Assembly (NCBI RefSeq): GCF_900141905.1
Contig: NZ_FQZF01000025.1
Span: forward strand, 16,101 to 80,100
Origin: Muricoccus roseus
GTDB taxonomy: Bacteria > Pseudomonadota > Alphaproteobacteria > Acetobacterales > Acetobacteraceae
Reading direction: 5' to 3'
DNA length: 64,000 nt
Within the stretch, counting starts at the first letter, position 1. Each line of letters opens with the position of its first letter. Shown here piece by piece: positions 25,111 to 33,675 of this stretch. Below the pieces are notes generated by a model. That model saw only the letters and a program-made list of their open reading frames with translations. It was not told where the DNA came from and made no database searches. The translations under genes were made by a program, and so were the position numbers.

Positions 25111-26607
25111 ATGCGCGCCATCCCCGCCACGGCGCTCCCGCCCCGCGACCTCGCCCATCGCCGTGCCTGGCGGGCGGCGGCCATCCTGCTCCTCGCCGGC
25201 GTGGCCGCGCTGCTGGTGCTGTTCCGCGCCGAGGCGGCGGCGGCCTGGCGCATCTGGATGACCTCAACCGCCTATAATCACGGCCCGCTCGTCCTGCCCA
25301 TTGCCCTCTGGCTGGCCTGGGCACGCCGCCATCGCCTCGCGGAGATGCTGCCGGCGGCGGCACCCTGGGCGGGCGCTTTGCTGGCCGTGCCCGCCGCCCT
25401 GGCCTGGCTGGCCGCGGAGCGGATGGGGATCATGGAGGGGAGGCAGTTCGCCGCGCTCGGCCTGCTGTATGCGCTGCTGCTGGCCGTGCTGGGCTGGCGG
25501 GTGATCCGCGCCATGGCCGCGCCGCTGGCCTATCTCGTCTTCCTCATCCCCTTCGGCGGCTTCGCCGTGCCGATGCTGCAATCCCTGACCGCGCGGATGA
25601 TCGGCTTCGGGCTGGGGCTCACGAACATCCCGCATTACGTGGACGACCTCGTGATCGAGATCCCGGAGGGCAGCTTCTATGTCGCCGAGGCCTGCGCGGG
25701 GCTGCGCTTCATCATCGCCTCCCTCGCCTTCGGCGCGCTCTATGCGCTGGTGATGTTCCGCTCGCCCGGCCGGCGCCTCGCCGTGATGGCGCTCGCGGTC
25801 GGGGTTCCGCTCATCGCCAACGGGATCCGCACCTTCGGCCTCGTCATGCTCGGGCACTGGCAGGGCAATGCCGCCGCGATCGAGGCCGACCATGTCCTCT
25901 ATGGCTGGGTCTTCTTCAGCATCGTCCTTCTCCTTCTCATCCTGGCCGGCCTTCCCTTCCGCGAGGATTCGAAGCCGCTCGCGGCGGCGGCGCCCGCGCC
26001 GCCGGCAGCACCCATGCCCGCCACCGCCCTGCTCGCCGCGGCCCTGCCCGTCCTCGCGCTTGCGATCGCTGCGCCCGCGGCGGCCGGGGCCCTGGAGCAG
26101 ATGGGCGCGGCGCCTCCGCAGGCGTATCCGATGATCCTTGCCGACGCGCCGGGCTGCGAGCGCATGGCCGAAGGCTCAGGCCTGCGCTGCCCGGGTGGCG
26201 TCCTCTCCGCCCGCCTGCTCGCCTTCCCGCCGCGGGCGAACTGGGGGCTCGTCGCCGCGGAGCGGCGCCGTGCCTATGGTGCGGCGCATGACGAGGACAT
26301 CACCTTCGACATCCGGATGCCCGGCGGGGCCTGGCGGGCGCGGCAGGCCGGGGATGGCGAGGAGACGGTGGCCACCGCCGCCTGGCTCCAGGGCCGCCCC
26401 GCCGGGGACGGCCTTCGCAGCCGCGCGGCCCAGGCGCTGCATGCGCTGCGCGGGGGGGCGGAGCGGCCGGTCCTGGCGGTGGTGACGCTGAGGCGCGATG
26501 GCCCGCGGGATGCGGCGGAGCAGCGGGCGCTTCTGCGGGCGGTGCTGGAGAGCCAGGGCGCGGCCCTTGCGAGGCAGGCCGCCACGGTCTCCCTCGGTAG
26601 GGAATAG
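25111..26607 (+). CDS. xrtA: Exosortase A with fused EpsI-like C-terminus
   Basis: A 498-residue polytopic inner-membrane cysteine protease/transpeptidase. The catalytic triad is readable: Cys195 in VAEACAGLRF, Arg240 in ANGIRTFGL and His261 in ADHVLYGW. About eight membrane helices precede residue 285. The remaining 200 residues, after an Ala/Pro-rich linker and one more helix, sit where EpsI-type domains are fused but are quite diverged, so that label is positional. The enzyme cleaves PEP-CTERM tails at the membrane; the protein encoded convergently at 26689 is the only substrate seen here. It is last in the export operon and is followed by a strong hairpin. Confidence 0.93.
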   Translation: MRAIPATALPPRDLAHRRAWRAAAILLLAGVAALLVLFRAEAAAAWRIWMTSTAYNHGPLVLPIALWLAWARRHRLAEMLPAAAPWAGALLAVPAALAWLAAERMGIMEGRQFAALGLLYALLLAVLGWRVIRAMAAPLAYLVFLIPFGGFAVPMLQSLTARMIGFGLGLTNIPHYVDDLVIEIPEGSFYVAEACAGLRFIIASLAFGALYALVMFRSPGRRLAVMALAVGVPLIANGIRTFGLVMLGHWQGNAAAIEADHVLYGWVFFSIVLLLLILAGLPFREDSKPLAAAAPAPPAAPMPATALLAAALPVLALAIAAPAAAGALEQMGAAPPQAYPMILADAPGCERMAEGSGLRCPGGVLSARLLAFPPRANWGLVAAERRRAYGAAHDEDITFDIRMPGGAWRARQAGDGEETVATAAWLQGRPAGDGLRSRAAQALHALRGGAERPVLAVVTLRRDGPRDAAEQRALLRAVLESQGAALARQAATVSLGRE

Positions 26608-26632
26608 GAGAGGCCAAGCAGGGCCCCAGGCA

Positions 26633-26672
26633 CGGAAAAGGGGGCGGCGCACCGGGCGCCGCCCCCTTTCCG
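26633..26672. terminator. Bidirectional terminator after xrtA
   Basis: CGGAAAAGGGGGCGGCG pairs with CGCCGCCCCCTTTCCG around a 7-base loop, with one bulged A. It lies between the convergent xrtA and PEP-CTERM genes. A-rich and T-rich steps at the stem base help termination in both directions. Confidence 0.75.
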
Positions 26673-26688
26673 TCTCCGCTTGCGCGGC

Positions 26689-27264
26689 TCAGGCGTCCTT
26701 GCGGGCGCGCCGCAGGAAGCCCATTCCGAGCAGCCCCGCGCCGAGCAGCGCGAGCGAAGCCGGCTCCGGCACCGCCGCCGAGCTGGCGGAGAAGGAGAAG
26801 GTCCCGCCGGTGTTCCCGTCCTGCGTGCTGAAGCTGAAGACACCAGCGGTGTCGTCATAGCCCGCGAGGCTCAGCGTGCCGGTGCCCGAGAGGACGAGCC
26901 CATTCGCGTTCTGGACGTCGATCATGATCGTCGCCAGCTCGAAGCTGATCCCGCCCAGCGTGTAGAGCGGCGAGACCGGCGCCGGGTTCAGGGGGTTGAA
27001 GGCGAAGTCGTAGATCTCGCCGAAGGCGCCCTGCCCCACGAACAGCCCGTCGGCCGCGATGACAAAGAAGTTGCCCGGGGCGGCGCCGTTATTGCCGAAG
27101 TCCAGCGCCTCCGCCGTCGCCGGCGTGGCGGAGTTCCCCATCGCATCTTCCAGGCCGACGGCGCCCGCCATCTGCAGCGATCCGGTGATCGGCGCAGCGG
27201 AGGCGAGACCGGCCCCTCCCACAACCATGACGCCCGCCAGCGCCAGACCTGCCAGACGATTCAT
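26689..27264 (-). CDS. PEP-CTERM sorting domain protein
   Basis: A 191-residue exported protein. A signal peptide (LAGLALAGVMVVGGAGLASA) is followed by about 140 residues of beta-rich, Gly/Asn/Thr-rich sequence without cysteine. The C-terminus is a textbook exosortase tail: VPEPASLALLGAGLLG, a hydrophobic helix, then RRARKDA. XrtA should cleave at Pro-Glu-Pro. The function of the mature part is unknown; such proteins often accompany floc or biofilm matrix. GAGGAGAG precedes the ATG at 27264, and a sigma-54 promoter lies about 60 bases upstream. The frame is open to 27336, but the extra codons run through that promoter. Confidence 0.9.
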   Translation of the reverse strand: MNRLAGLALAGVMVVGGAGLASAAPITGSLQMAGAVGLEDAMGNSATPATAEALDFGNNGAAPGNFFVIAADGLFVGQGAFGEIYDFAFNPLNPAPVSPLYTLGGISFELATIMIDVQNANGLVLSGTGTLSLAGYDDTAGVFSFSTQDGNTGGTFSFSASSAAVPEPASLALLGAGLLGMGFLRRARKDA

Positions 27265-27320
27265 TGCACTCTCCTCTGTCTTGATGGGCGCCGTCTGCCG
27301 GCCCCCGGTGACCTCTGAGC

Positions 27321-27335
27321 GCAAGCCATGTGCCA
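27321..27335 (-). promoter_or_regulatory. Sigma-54 (-24/-12) promoter of the PEP-CTERM gene
   Basis: Read on the minus strand the sequence is TGGCACATGGCTTGC, matching the TGGCAC-N5-TTGC consensus exactly, with the invariant GG and GC 10 bases apart. Transcription should start near 27310, leaving a leader of about 45 bases before the ATG at 27264. Sigma-54 promoters need an enhancer-binding protein; PrsR in this locus has the GAFTGA loop required. Confidence 0.85.
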
Positions 27336-27353
27336 AGCTATTTCTGCGTTCTA

Positions 27354-27369
27354 TTACAAGCGTCTGTAA
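27354..27369. promoter_or_regulatory. Inverted repeat upstream of the sigma-54 promoter
   Basis: TTACA at 27354-27358 and TGTAA at 27365-27369 form a perfect 5-base inverted repeat with a 6-base spacer, 19 bases upstream of the -24 element. It is a candidate PrsR operator. The same half-sites occur in the opposite arrangement at 15832-15848. The site is close to the promoter for a classic enhancer, so the assignment is tentative. Confidence 0.4.
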
Positions 27370-27426
27370 GTTTTTCCGCGCGCTGCGGCCGGTGGGTGTA
27401 AGGCCCGGCGACAGGGTGGAAAGCGA

Positions 27427-27450
27427 GCCGGGCGCCGGATGGCGCCCGGC
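27427..27450 (-). terminator. Terminator hairpin after the giant repeat protein gene
   Basis: GCCGGGCGCC pairs perfectly with GGCGCCCGGC around a GGAT loop, 8 bases beyond the stop codon at 27459. On the minus strand it is followed by a short CTTT only, so the T tract is poor. Confidence 0.5.
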
Positions 27451-27458
27451 CCGCCCGG

Positions 27459-30400
27459 TCAGCTCCAGATGAAGTCGCTGGCGGAGAGGGCCTGCAGCGA
27501 GACGCCGTTGAGCGTCACCGCGACATCGACCTGCCCGTCGCCATTCGCATCGACCTGCAGCTGCTGCGTGCCCTGGACGAAGCGCGCCTCGCTATGGTGC
27601 TGCGCGGTGAAGCTGCCGGCGCCGAGGAAGGTGAAGCCGCCCTTGAGCATGCCGTCGAAGACGAGGCGGTCGCCCTGGGCGTCGAAGTCCAGGACGCGGT
27701 CGGGCGCTCCCGCGCTGGACGTACCGGCGGTGAAGACGAAGTGGTCCGCCCCCGCGCCGCCGCTCAGGATGTCCCCGCCCGCGCCGCCGACCAGCGTGTC
27801 GTTGCCGCCGCCGCCGGTCAGCGTGTCCGTGCCGGCGCCGCCCTCGATGCGAGCGCCCTGGTTGCCGGTCACGGTCACCCGGTCGCTTCCCGTGCCGCCG
27901 AGGATATGCTCGACGCCGGAGGCAGTGATGCCGTTCATGCCGCCATTGGCGAGCACGAGCCGGTCCACGCCGCCGCCGAGATCGACCACCCCGTTCGCGA
28001 TCACCGTCGAGAACGTCACGGCATCCGCGGCCGATCCACCGGTCACGATCTCCGTGTTCGCGAGGGTGAGCGTGTTGGCGCCGGCGGAGGAGAGGATCAG
28101 CCGGTCCGTGCTGCCGCTGAGGTCGAAGAAGAGGCCCTTGACCGCATGCCCCAGCGTCACCTCGTCGGCCGCGTAGCCGCCCTGGATGAACTCGGTGTTC
28201 AGCACCGTCACCTTGTTGGCCGCGCCGCCGAACAGGGTGAGCCGGTCGGCCCCGCCGCCGAGGTCCACCGTCACGCCGGCGGCGACGCCGAGCGTCACCT
28301 CGTCCGTGCCGGAGCCGCCGATCACCGTCTCCGTATTGGCGACGGTGAGCCGGTTCGGGCCAGCGTTGGACAGGATCAGCTTGTCCGCACCGCCCCCGAG
28401 ATCCACCGAGGCGCCCATGACCGCCTTGCCCAGCGTCACCGTGTCCGCGGCCGCGCCGCCGAGGATGGTTTCCACATCCGTCGCCGTCACGACATTCGGC
28501 CCATCGCTGGCGAGAAGCAGCCGGTCCGCATTGCCGCCGAGATCCACCGTGGTGCCGGTGGCGGCATGGGCGAGCGTCACCGTGTCCATGCCGCTGCCGC
28601 CCGTGATGAACTCGGCACGGTCCACCGTGACGCGGTTGGCACCCGCGGAGGACAGCACCAGCCGGTCCGTGCCGGCCCCGAGATCGACCGAGATGTTGGA
28701 GACAGCCAGACCGAGGGTCACGGTATCTGCCTTCGAGCCGCCGATGACCGTCTCGACGTTGCGCAGCGTGACCGCATTCACCCCGGCCGAGGAGAGGGTC
28801 AGCCGGTCGTTGCCGGCGCCGAGGTCGATCGCGGCGCCCGTGATGGCCGCCCCGAGGGTCACGTCATCCAGCCCCGTCCCGCCGACAAGGGTCTCGACGT
28901 TCGAGATCAGGGCGACGCTGCCGGCGTTGGACAGGACCAGCCGGTCCGTTCCGCCGCCGAGATCCACGGCGATGCCGGTGCCGCCGGTGGTCAGCGTCAC
29001 GTCCTCCGCGCCGTTGCCGCCGGAGACCGTCTCCGTGTTGGAGGCCGTCACGCGGCTGGCGCCGGAGGCGGCGAGCAGGAGCTGGTCCTTCCCCTCGCCC
29101 ATATCGACCACCAGCCCGCTCACGGCCTGGCTGAGCGTCAGCCGGTCGTTCCCGCCGCCGAGCTGGACCGTGCCGCCCGAGGCGACGCCGCCGAAGGTGA
29201 TATCATCCGCACCCCCGGCGCCGATCACCGTCTCCACCGAAGTGAGGGTCAGGCGGTTGCTGCCCTCCGCCAGGGTCAGCCGGTCCAGGCCCGTGCCGAG
29301 ATCGACGCTGGCGCCCTGGATCGCGCTGGCGAAGGTGACGGTATCCCCGCCATTCCCACCCCGCAGCACCTCGACATTCGAGACGGTGAGGCGGTTCATG
29401 TTGGTCTGGAAGAGGGTCAGCTCGTCCTGTCCGGCGCCGAGGTCGACGACCAGCCCGTTGGCGAAGCTGCCGAGGGTCACCCGGTCGGCCCCCGCCTCGC
29501 CGATGATGGTCTCCGTGTTGAGGACGGTGACCTTGCCGCCGGCGGAAAGGGTCAGCCGGTCGGCCCCGCCGCTGAGGTCCACCACCATGCCGTCCGGCGC
29601 GGCGCCGATCGTCACGTCATCCGCGTTCAGGCCGCCGATCACCGTCTCGACATTCGCCACGCCGATCCGGTTTGGCCCGACCGAGGAGAGGGTCAGGCGG
29701 TCCTGTCCGCCGCCGAGATCGATCAGCGCCTCCGCCGCGGCGGTGAAGGCGACATCGTCGGCGGCCGCACCGCCCTGCACGGCTTCCACCCCGGCGAGCG
29801 TCACCTTGTTCGGGCCGGCGGAGGACAGCGTCACCTTGTCCTTGCCGCCGCCGAGCTGGAGCGTCATGCCGGAGGTGGCGGCGCCGAGCACCACCTCGTC
29901 CCGGGCCTCGCCGCCGATCACCATCTCGGTGTTCAGGACGGTCAGGCTGTTCGGCCCGGCCGAGGACAGGGTCAGCTGGTCCTCTCCGCCGCGCAGATCG
30001 ATGGTGGTGCCGGAGACGGGCGCCGAGAGGGTGATGAAGTCCTTGCCCGAGCCGCCGACCAGGGTCTCGACCTGGGCGACCTTGCCGCGGTTGCCGCCAT
30101 CGGCGAGCACCAGCCGGTCCTTGCCCGCGCCGAGATCGGCGTTGAGGTCCTGGGTGGCGCTGCCCAGCACCTTGTCGTCATTCCCGGCCGTGCCGAGCAC
30201 GGTGCCGCCATAGACGCCCGGCAGCGTCACGGCATAGTTCGGGGACTTGGTGTACACATCCTGCGTGGTGCCCGGGGGGCTCTGCTCGGCCATCGCGCGA
30301 TAGGCTTCCGCCGCCTTCTCGGAGCCGGTGAGGTGATAGATGCCCGCCAGGGTCGCCATGGCGAGGCGTGGATACTCGCCCTGGCTATGCGCCCAGGTGT

Positions 30401-32213
30401 CCTCGCCGTTCGACCAGCCGCGCCTCTCCGTCTCGGCGGCGATCTTCGCCCAGCTGGTATAGGGTGCGCTCGTCGCCGTGTCGCGGATGGCGATGATATA
30501 GGCCGCGCCGTCGCGCATCTCGAAGCCCTTGTCCTCCGCGAAGAAGCGGCCGACGAGGAAGTTGGACTGCCACTGCAGGAAGGTCAGCGCATCGGCATTG
30601 CCGCGGCTGGCGGCGGCGATGGTGGTGGAGGCGAAGTAGTCCTGCTGCCAGGGCGAAAGGTCACCCAGCGAGCCCGCGACGCCGGGCACCCAGCCATGGG
30701 CCTCGCCCTGCATCTTCGTCCATGCGGGGATCTGAGAGACGAGCCACTTCCAGTTGGCGTCGGAGACGCTCGTGAAATACGCCTTCTCCGCGCTGCCGTC
30801 GGGCGCGGCCCAGGCGGCGTTCTCGATCTCGCGCAGCGACCAGGCGGCGCTGCGGATCTGGCTGTCGCGCACCAGGATGTCGTCGCCATTGCCGCGCACC
30901 GCGGGCCAGGTGGTCATGACGTTGAAGGAGGCCTGGGCCTGGAGATTGTCGAGGATCCAGCGCTCGCCCGTCAGAACATAGGGCACGAAGGACAGCTCGG
31001 GCTGGTGCGCGCGGTCGGGCGCCCAGCCCGTATCGGTGGGAACCTGCTGCGTGAGGCCGGTGGAGGTGCCGACGCCGGCCTTCCCGTTGCCGCCGCGCAC
31101 GTCGGTCCAGAGCTTGGCGTAGTTGTCGGTGTTCAGCCAGGTGCCGTTGGCCTCGTCGTAGAAGTTCCAGGGCACGGCGCCGGCCGCCTCGGCCTGGCCC
31201 ATCGCGTAGCCGGCGGCGCGCGCATCGCCGGTCATCAGCCAGGCAGTGTTGGCGGCGGTCGTCATGCCGAGGTCGCTGCGCCCGCCGGTCATCGGCATGT
31301 ACTGGGTCACGCCATTGGCCGAGAGCGGCTCGTTCCAGCCCGACGCGGCCTGCGCCTTCTCCCAGGAGGACAGCAGCCCCGCGTCCACGCCGACACTCAG
31401 GTCGTAGCGCGCGACCGCGCCGGTCTCCTGCAGGTAGGCGACATCATGCTGGACGTTCAGCCAGCCCTCGGCGGGGCTACCCAGCCCCTGCCCGCCATCG
31501 GTGCCGCTCGAGAAGCCGCGGTGCCAGTTCTGGTACTGCCCCTGGCTGACCGTCTCCCGCGCGACCTCCTCGCCATCCATGCGGACGACGACGCCATACT
31601 GGGCGCGGCCGCCGGCGGTGCCCATCGCGACGTCGTTGTTGAAGCCGGCATCCACCGAGAAGCCGCCGTCCTTATAGGCGGTGACGTCGAAGACCAGGCG
31701 CTGCGAACCCTCGAGCGCGATCTCCACCCGGGCCTGGGCGGCCAGCGGGCCGTTCTGCCAGACCGAGGCATCGCCCTGGGCGAGCGCGTCGCGCAGCGCG
31801 TCGATGACGTCCACATGCCGCGTCGTGCCGCCGGCCATGGTGAGGTCGACCGTGAAGCTATGCCCGTCCAGCGCCTTGCCGAGATCCAGCGCGGGCGCGG
31901 CGGCCGGGGCGGTCGTCTTGGCGAGCGAGACGGTGACGCTCTCCCCCGCCGCCAGGTCAGGGCGCTCCAGCGAGAGCACCGCCATCTTCACGGAACCGTC
32001 GGGATGGGTGGTCTTCACATCCATCTGCACCGGCACGGCGGCGCCGCCGATCCAGGCCACGAGGGAGGTGCCGGCCGGCACATGCCCCGCCTGGAACACC
32101 TGGCCGAGCGTCGTGACGCCGCCGGCGAGTTCCGCCTTCCCGGCATTCTGCAAATTGAAGCCAAGGATGGCTCCGGGGGCAAGATCAGACAAAGAAGTGC
32201 TGGCCTGGGTCAT
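27459..32213 (-). CDS. Giant secreted RTX-type protein with polysaccharide-enzyme-like N-terminus
   Basis: This gene encodes 1584 residues in three parts. Residues 1-670 are paralogous to the Tat-exported protein at 2941-5115 (shared HPDGS, VARYDLS, WLMTGD, LDNLQAQA, MQGEAHGW, SPWQQDY, NFLVGRF). Residues about 671-1444 are sixteen repeats of roughly 47 residues. The last 140 residues contain true RTX nonapeptides (GGAGTDTLTGGGGNDTLVGG) and a VLDFDAQGDRLVFDG block ending ASDFIWS, typical of type I secretion substrates. There is no N-terminal signal peptide. No HlyB/HlyD-type transporter is in the window. GAGGAA lies before the ATG at 32213. An extracellular matrix-remodelling or matrix-binding role is inferred. 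Confidence 0.82.
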   Translation of the reverse strand: MTQASTSLSDLAPGAILGFNLQNAGKAELAGGVTTLGQVFQAGHVPAGTSLVAWIGGAAVPVQMDVKTTHPDGSVKMAVLSLERPDLAAGESVTVSLAKTTAPAAAPALDLGKALDGHSFTVDLTMAGGTTRHVDVIDALRDALAQGDASVWQNGPLAAQARVEIALEGSQRLVFDVTAYKDGGFSVDAGFNNDVAMGTAGGRAQYGVVVRMDGEEVARETVSQGQYQNWHRGFSSGTDGGQGLGSPAEGWLNVQHDVAYLQETGAVARYDLSVGVDAGLLSSWEKAQAASGWNEPLSANGVTQYMPMTGGRSDLGMTTAANTAWLMTGDARAAGYAMGQAEAAGAVPWNFYDEANGTWLNTDNYAKLWTDVRGGNGKAGVGTSTGLTQQVPTDTGWAPDRAHQPELSFVPYVLTGERWILDNLQAQASFNVMTTWPAVRGNGDDILVRDSQIRSAAWSLREIENAAWAAPDGSAEKAYFTSVSDANWKWLVSQIPAWTKMQGEAHGWVPGVAGSLGDLSPWQQDYFASTTIAAASRGNADALTFLQWQSNFLVGRFFAEDKGFEMRDGAAYIIAIRDTATSAPYTSWAKIAAETERRGWSNGEDTWAHSQGEYPRLAMATLAGIYHLTGSEKAAEAYRAMAEQSPPGTTQDVYTKSPNYAVTLPGVYGGTVLGTAGNDDKVLGSATQDLNADLGAGKDRLVLADGGNRGKVAQVETLVGGSGKDFITLSAPVSGTTIDLRGGEDQLTLSSAGPNSLTVLNTEMVIGGEARDEVVLGAATSGMTLQLGGGKDKVTLSSAGPNKVTLAGVEAVQGGAAADDVAFTAAAEALIDLGGGQDRLTLSSVGPNRIGVANVETVIGGLNADDVTIGAAPDGMVVDLSGGADRLTLSAGGKVTVLNTETIIGEAGADRVTLGSFANGLVVDLGAGQDELTLFQTNMNRLTVSNVEVLRGGNGGDTVTFASAIQGASVDLGTGLDRLTLAEGSNRLTLTSVETVIGAGGADDITFGGVASGGTVQLGGGNDRLTLSQAVSGLVVDMGEGKDQLLLAASGASRVTASNTETVSGGNGAEDVTLTTGGTGIAVDLGGGTDRLVLSNAGSVALISNVETLVGGTGLDDVTLGAAITGAAIDLGAGNDRLTLSSAGVNAVTLRNVETVIGGSKADTVTLGLAVSNISVDLGAGTDRLVLSSAGANRVTVDRAEFITGGSGMDTVTLAHAATGTTVDLGGNADRLLLASDGPNVVTATDVETILGGAAADTVTLGKAVMGASVDLGGGADKLILSNAGPNRLTVANTETVIGGSGTDEVTLGVAAGVTVDLGGGADRLTLFGGAANKVTVLNTEFIQGGYAADEVTLGHAVKGLFFDLSGSTDRLILSSAGANTLTLANTEIVTGGSAADAVTFSTVIANGVVDLGGGVDRLVLANGGMNGITASGVEHILGGTGSDRVTVTGNQGARIEGGAGTDTLTGGGGNDTLVGGAGGDILSGGAGADHFVFTAGTSSAGAPDRVLDFDAQGDRLVFDGMLKGGFTFLGAGSFTAQHHSEARFVQGTQQLQVDANGDGQVDVAVTLNGVSLQALSASDFIWS
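27882..30203 (-). repeat. Sixteen tandem coding repeats of about 47 codons
   Basis: Each unit follows the pattern VTLG-x(6)-VDLGGG-x-DRLTLSSAG-x-N-x-VTV-x-NVETVIGG-x(3)-D. The DLGxGxDRL core resembles a degenerate calcium-binding RTX turn, suggesting a long beta-solenoid. Units differ enough that they are not recent duplicates, except that the eighth contains an extra internal DxGxGKDQLLL half-unit. DNA units are about 141 bases. Confidence 0.85.
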
Positions 32214-32469
32214 GCTCAATTCCTCTACGATTCGAACATCCGGCGTTGTTGTTGATGCCCTTGTATTCAGCACTTCCTGGCGATGATGCGTAATCGCCGA
32301 GGGATACTTCGCCGTAACTGCCGGTGCCGAGTGGAAATAACCTCGGATAGCGCTCGCGGAAAAGTGAGCAAGGCCGCAATGAGCGGCCGGGGCGGCCTAG
32401 TGAGACCGCTGGGCCACAGAAATGCACCGCTGGGTTGAATGCACCGGCTTCATCGCCGGAGCCCGTCTC

Positions 32470-33540
32470 TCATTCCGGGACGGTTTTGCCCGGGCTGATG
32501 CACCGCCAAATTGAGAGAGCGCGTCCTGTAAGGGAATCGGCTGGCAGAGCCGTGACCCAGACGAGGCGGGCCTCCTGCCGGGCCAGGCTCGTCTTGTAGC
32601 GCTGCGACCCCGCCATCAGGTCGTAGACCGCGTCGCCCGCGGCGAGGGCCCGTAGAATCGCCAGGCTGTGACAGGTTAGGCCTGGCTTGCCATGCGCCAT
32701 GGCGCCGGCGCGGTCGAGCCCGCTCTGATAGGCATGCACCACGCCGCCGGCCCGCAGGTTGTAAAGGAAACCGACGACCCGCTCTCCTGCGATCACGCGC
32801 AGCAGGTCCAGCTCCCCCCGCGCCTGCGCCACGGGGATCAGCGCCCGGTGGAACCGTTGCATGAAGGGATGGGCGAAGGCGCCGGGCCGGCCACGCGCCT
32901 GCCAGTCCGCCTGATGCAGCGCCATCAGCGCCTCGAACCAGTCCAGCGCCTCCGCCTCGGTCTCCGCGCGCTGAATCCGCAGTGGCCCCGCGGCGGCATA
33001 GGCCCGCATGGAGCGGCGGATCTGCTGGCGCGCATTGGCGCTGAGCGTGGCGAGGTAATCCCCGCCCCCACCCCGCAGCGCCTCCAGATCGACATAGGGC
33101 GCCAGCCGCACCTGCCGCCGCAGCGCGACGCCGGCCCGGTCGGCCAACTCCCGCTCGACGCCGCTCAGCACCAGCCGCCCTGCCCCGCGCACCCTCCAGG
33201 CCGCCGCCAGCCATTCCGCGGGCGGGATCGCCACCCCCGCCGCGACCAGCGGGCCGTTGTGCTCGACGAAGGGAGCGTCCAGCGCCGGATCTCCGCTCTC
33301 ACCCAGGAAGAGCCGGCGGCGGCGGCGGTTGAACAGCGCCAGCCCGATCACCCTCCCGCCCCGCGTCGCGCGGAGCAGCACCGGGTCGGGGAAGCGCTCC
33401 TCCGCGAGGGTGCCGACCCAGGTCCAGGAACGGAAGAAGGTGGGCGCTGCCTCCGCCTCCAGCGCGCGCCAGTCCTGGCCGAGCCGCTGGAAATCGGTCA
33501 CCGGCACGGCGTCGATCCGCGCCGACGCGGCGTGAGGCAC
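32470..33540 (-). CDS. GNAT/FemAB-like acyltransferase (CelD/BcsL type)
   Basis: A 356-residue protein with the layout of the Acetyltransf_6 group. TFFRSWTWVGTLAEE opens it, a basic FNRRRRRLF strand follows, then LSANARQQIRRSMRAYAAAG with its RRSMR helix, then VVGFLYNLRAGGVVHAYQSG and YDLMAGSQRYKTSLA at the C-terminus. These enzymes occur in cellulose and exopolysaccharide loci and probably acylate the polymer or its precursors. It lies downstream of and antiparallel to the YdcF-like gene. Its promoter region (33541-33675) is shared with that gene. The substrate cannot be told. Confidence 0.8.
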   Translation of the reverse strand: MPHAASARIDAVPVTDFQRLGQDWRALEAEAAPTFFRSWTWVGTLAEERFPDPVLLRATRGGRVIGLALFNRRRRRLFLGESGDPALDAPFVEHNGPLVAAGVAIPPAEWLAAAWRVRGAGRLVLSGVERELADRAGVALRRQVRLAPYVDLEALRGGGGDYLATLSANARQQIRRSMRAYAAAGPLRIQRAETEAEALDWFEALMALHQADWQARGRPGAFAHPFMQRFHRALIPVAQARGELDLLRVIAGERVVGFLYNLRAGGVVHAYQSGLDRAGAMAHGKPGLTCHSLAILRALAAGDAVYDLMAGSQRYKTSLARQEARLVWVTALPADSLTGRALSIWRCISPGKTVPE

Positions 33541-33675
33541 GGGCCTGCTCAGGTCGCAATCTCCGCTTCCCGTCCAGGCTAGTGCGGATTTCCCGCCTGG
33601 GGAATGTTACGCTTCTCCCGGGCGCGGTCCGACATGGCCTGAGCATGCGCCCGGAGCATTGGAACGAGGGAAGCC

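Noticed and set aside
27882..30203. Regular repeats of about 141 bases considered as a CRISPR or satellite array
   Set aside because: They are in frame, diverged at DNA level and conserved as protein; there are no short identical repeats with unique spacers.
27594..32255. Very long plus-strand open frame opposite the giant repeat protein gene
   Set aside because: It arises from GC-rich codon use on the other strand and mirrors the repeats. It has no ribosome-binding site or recognisable domains, and the minus-strand protein has clear homology and motifs.
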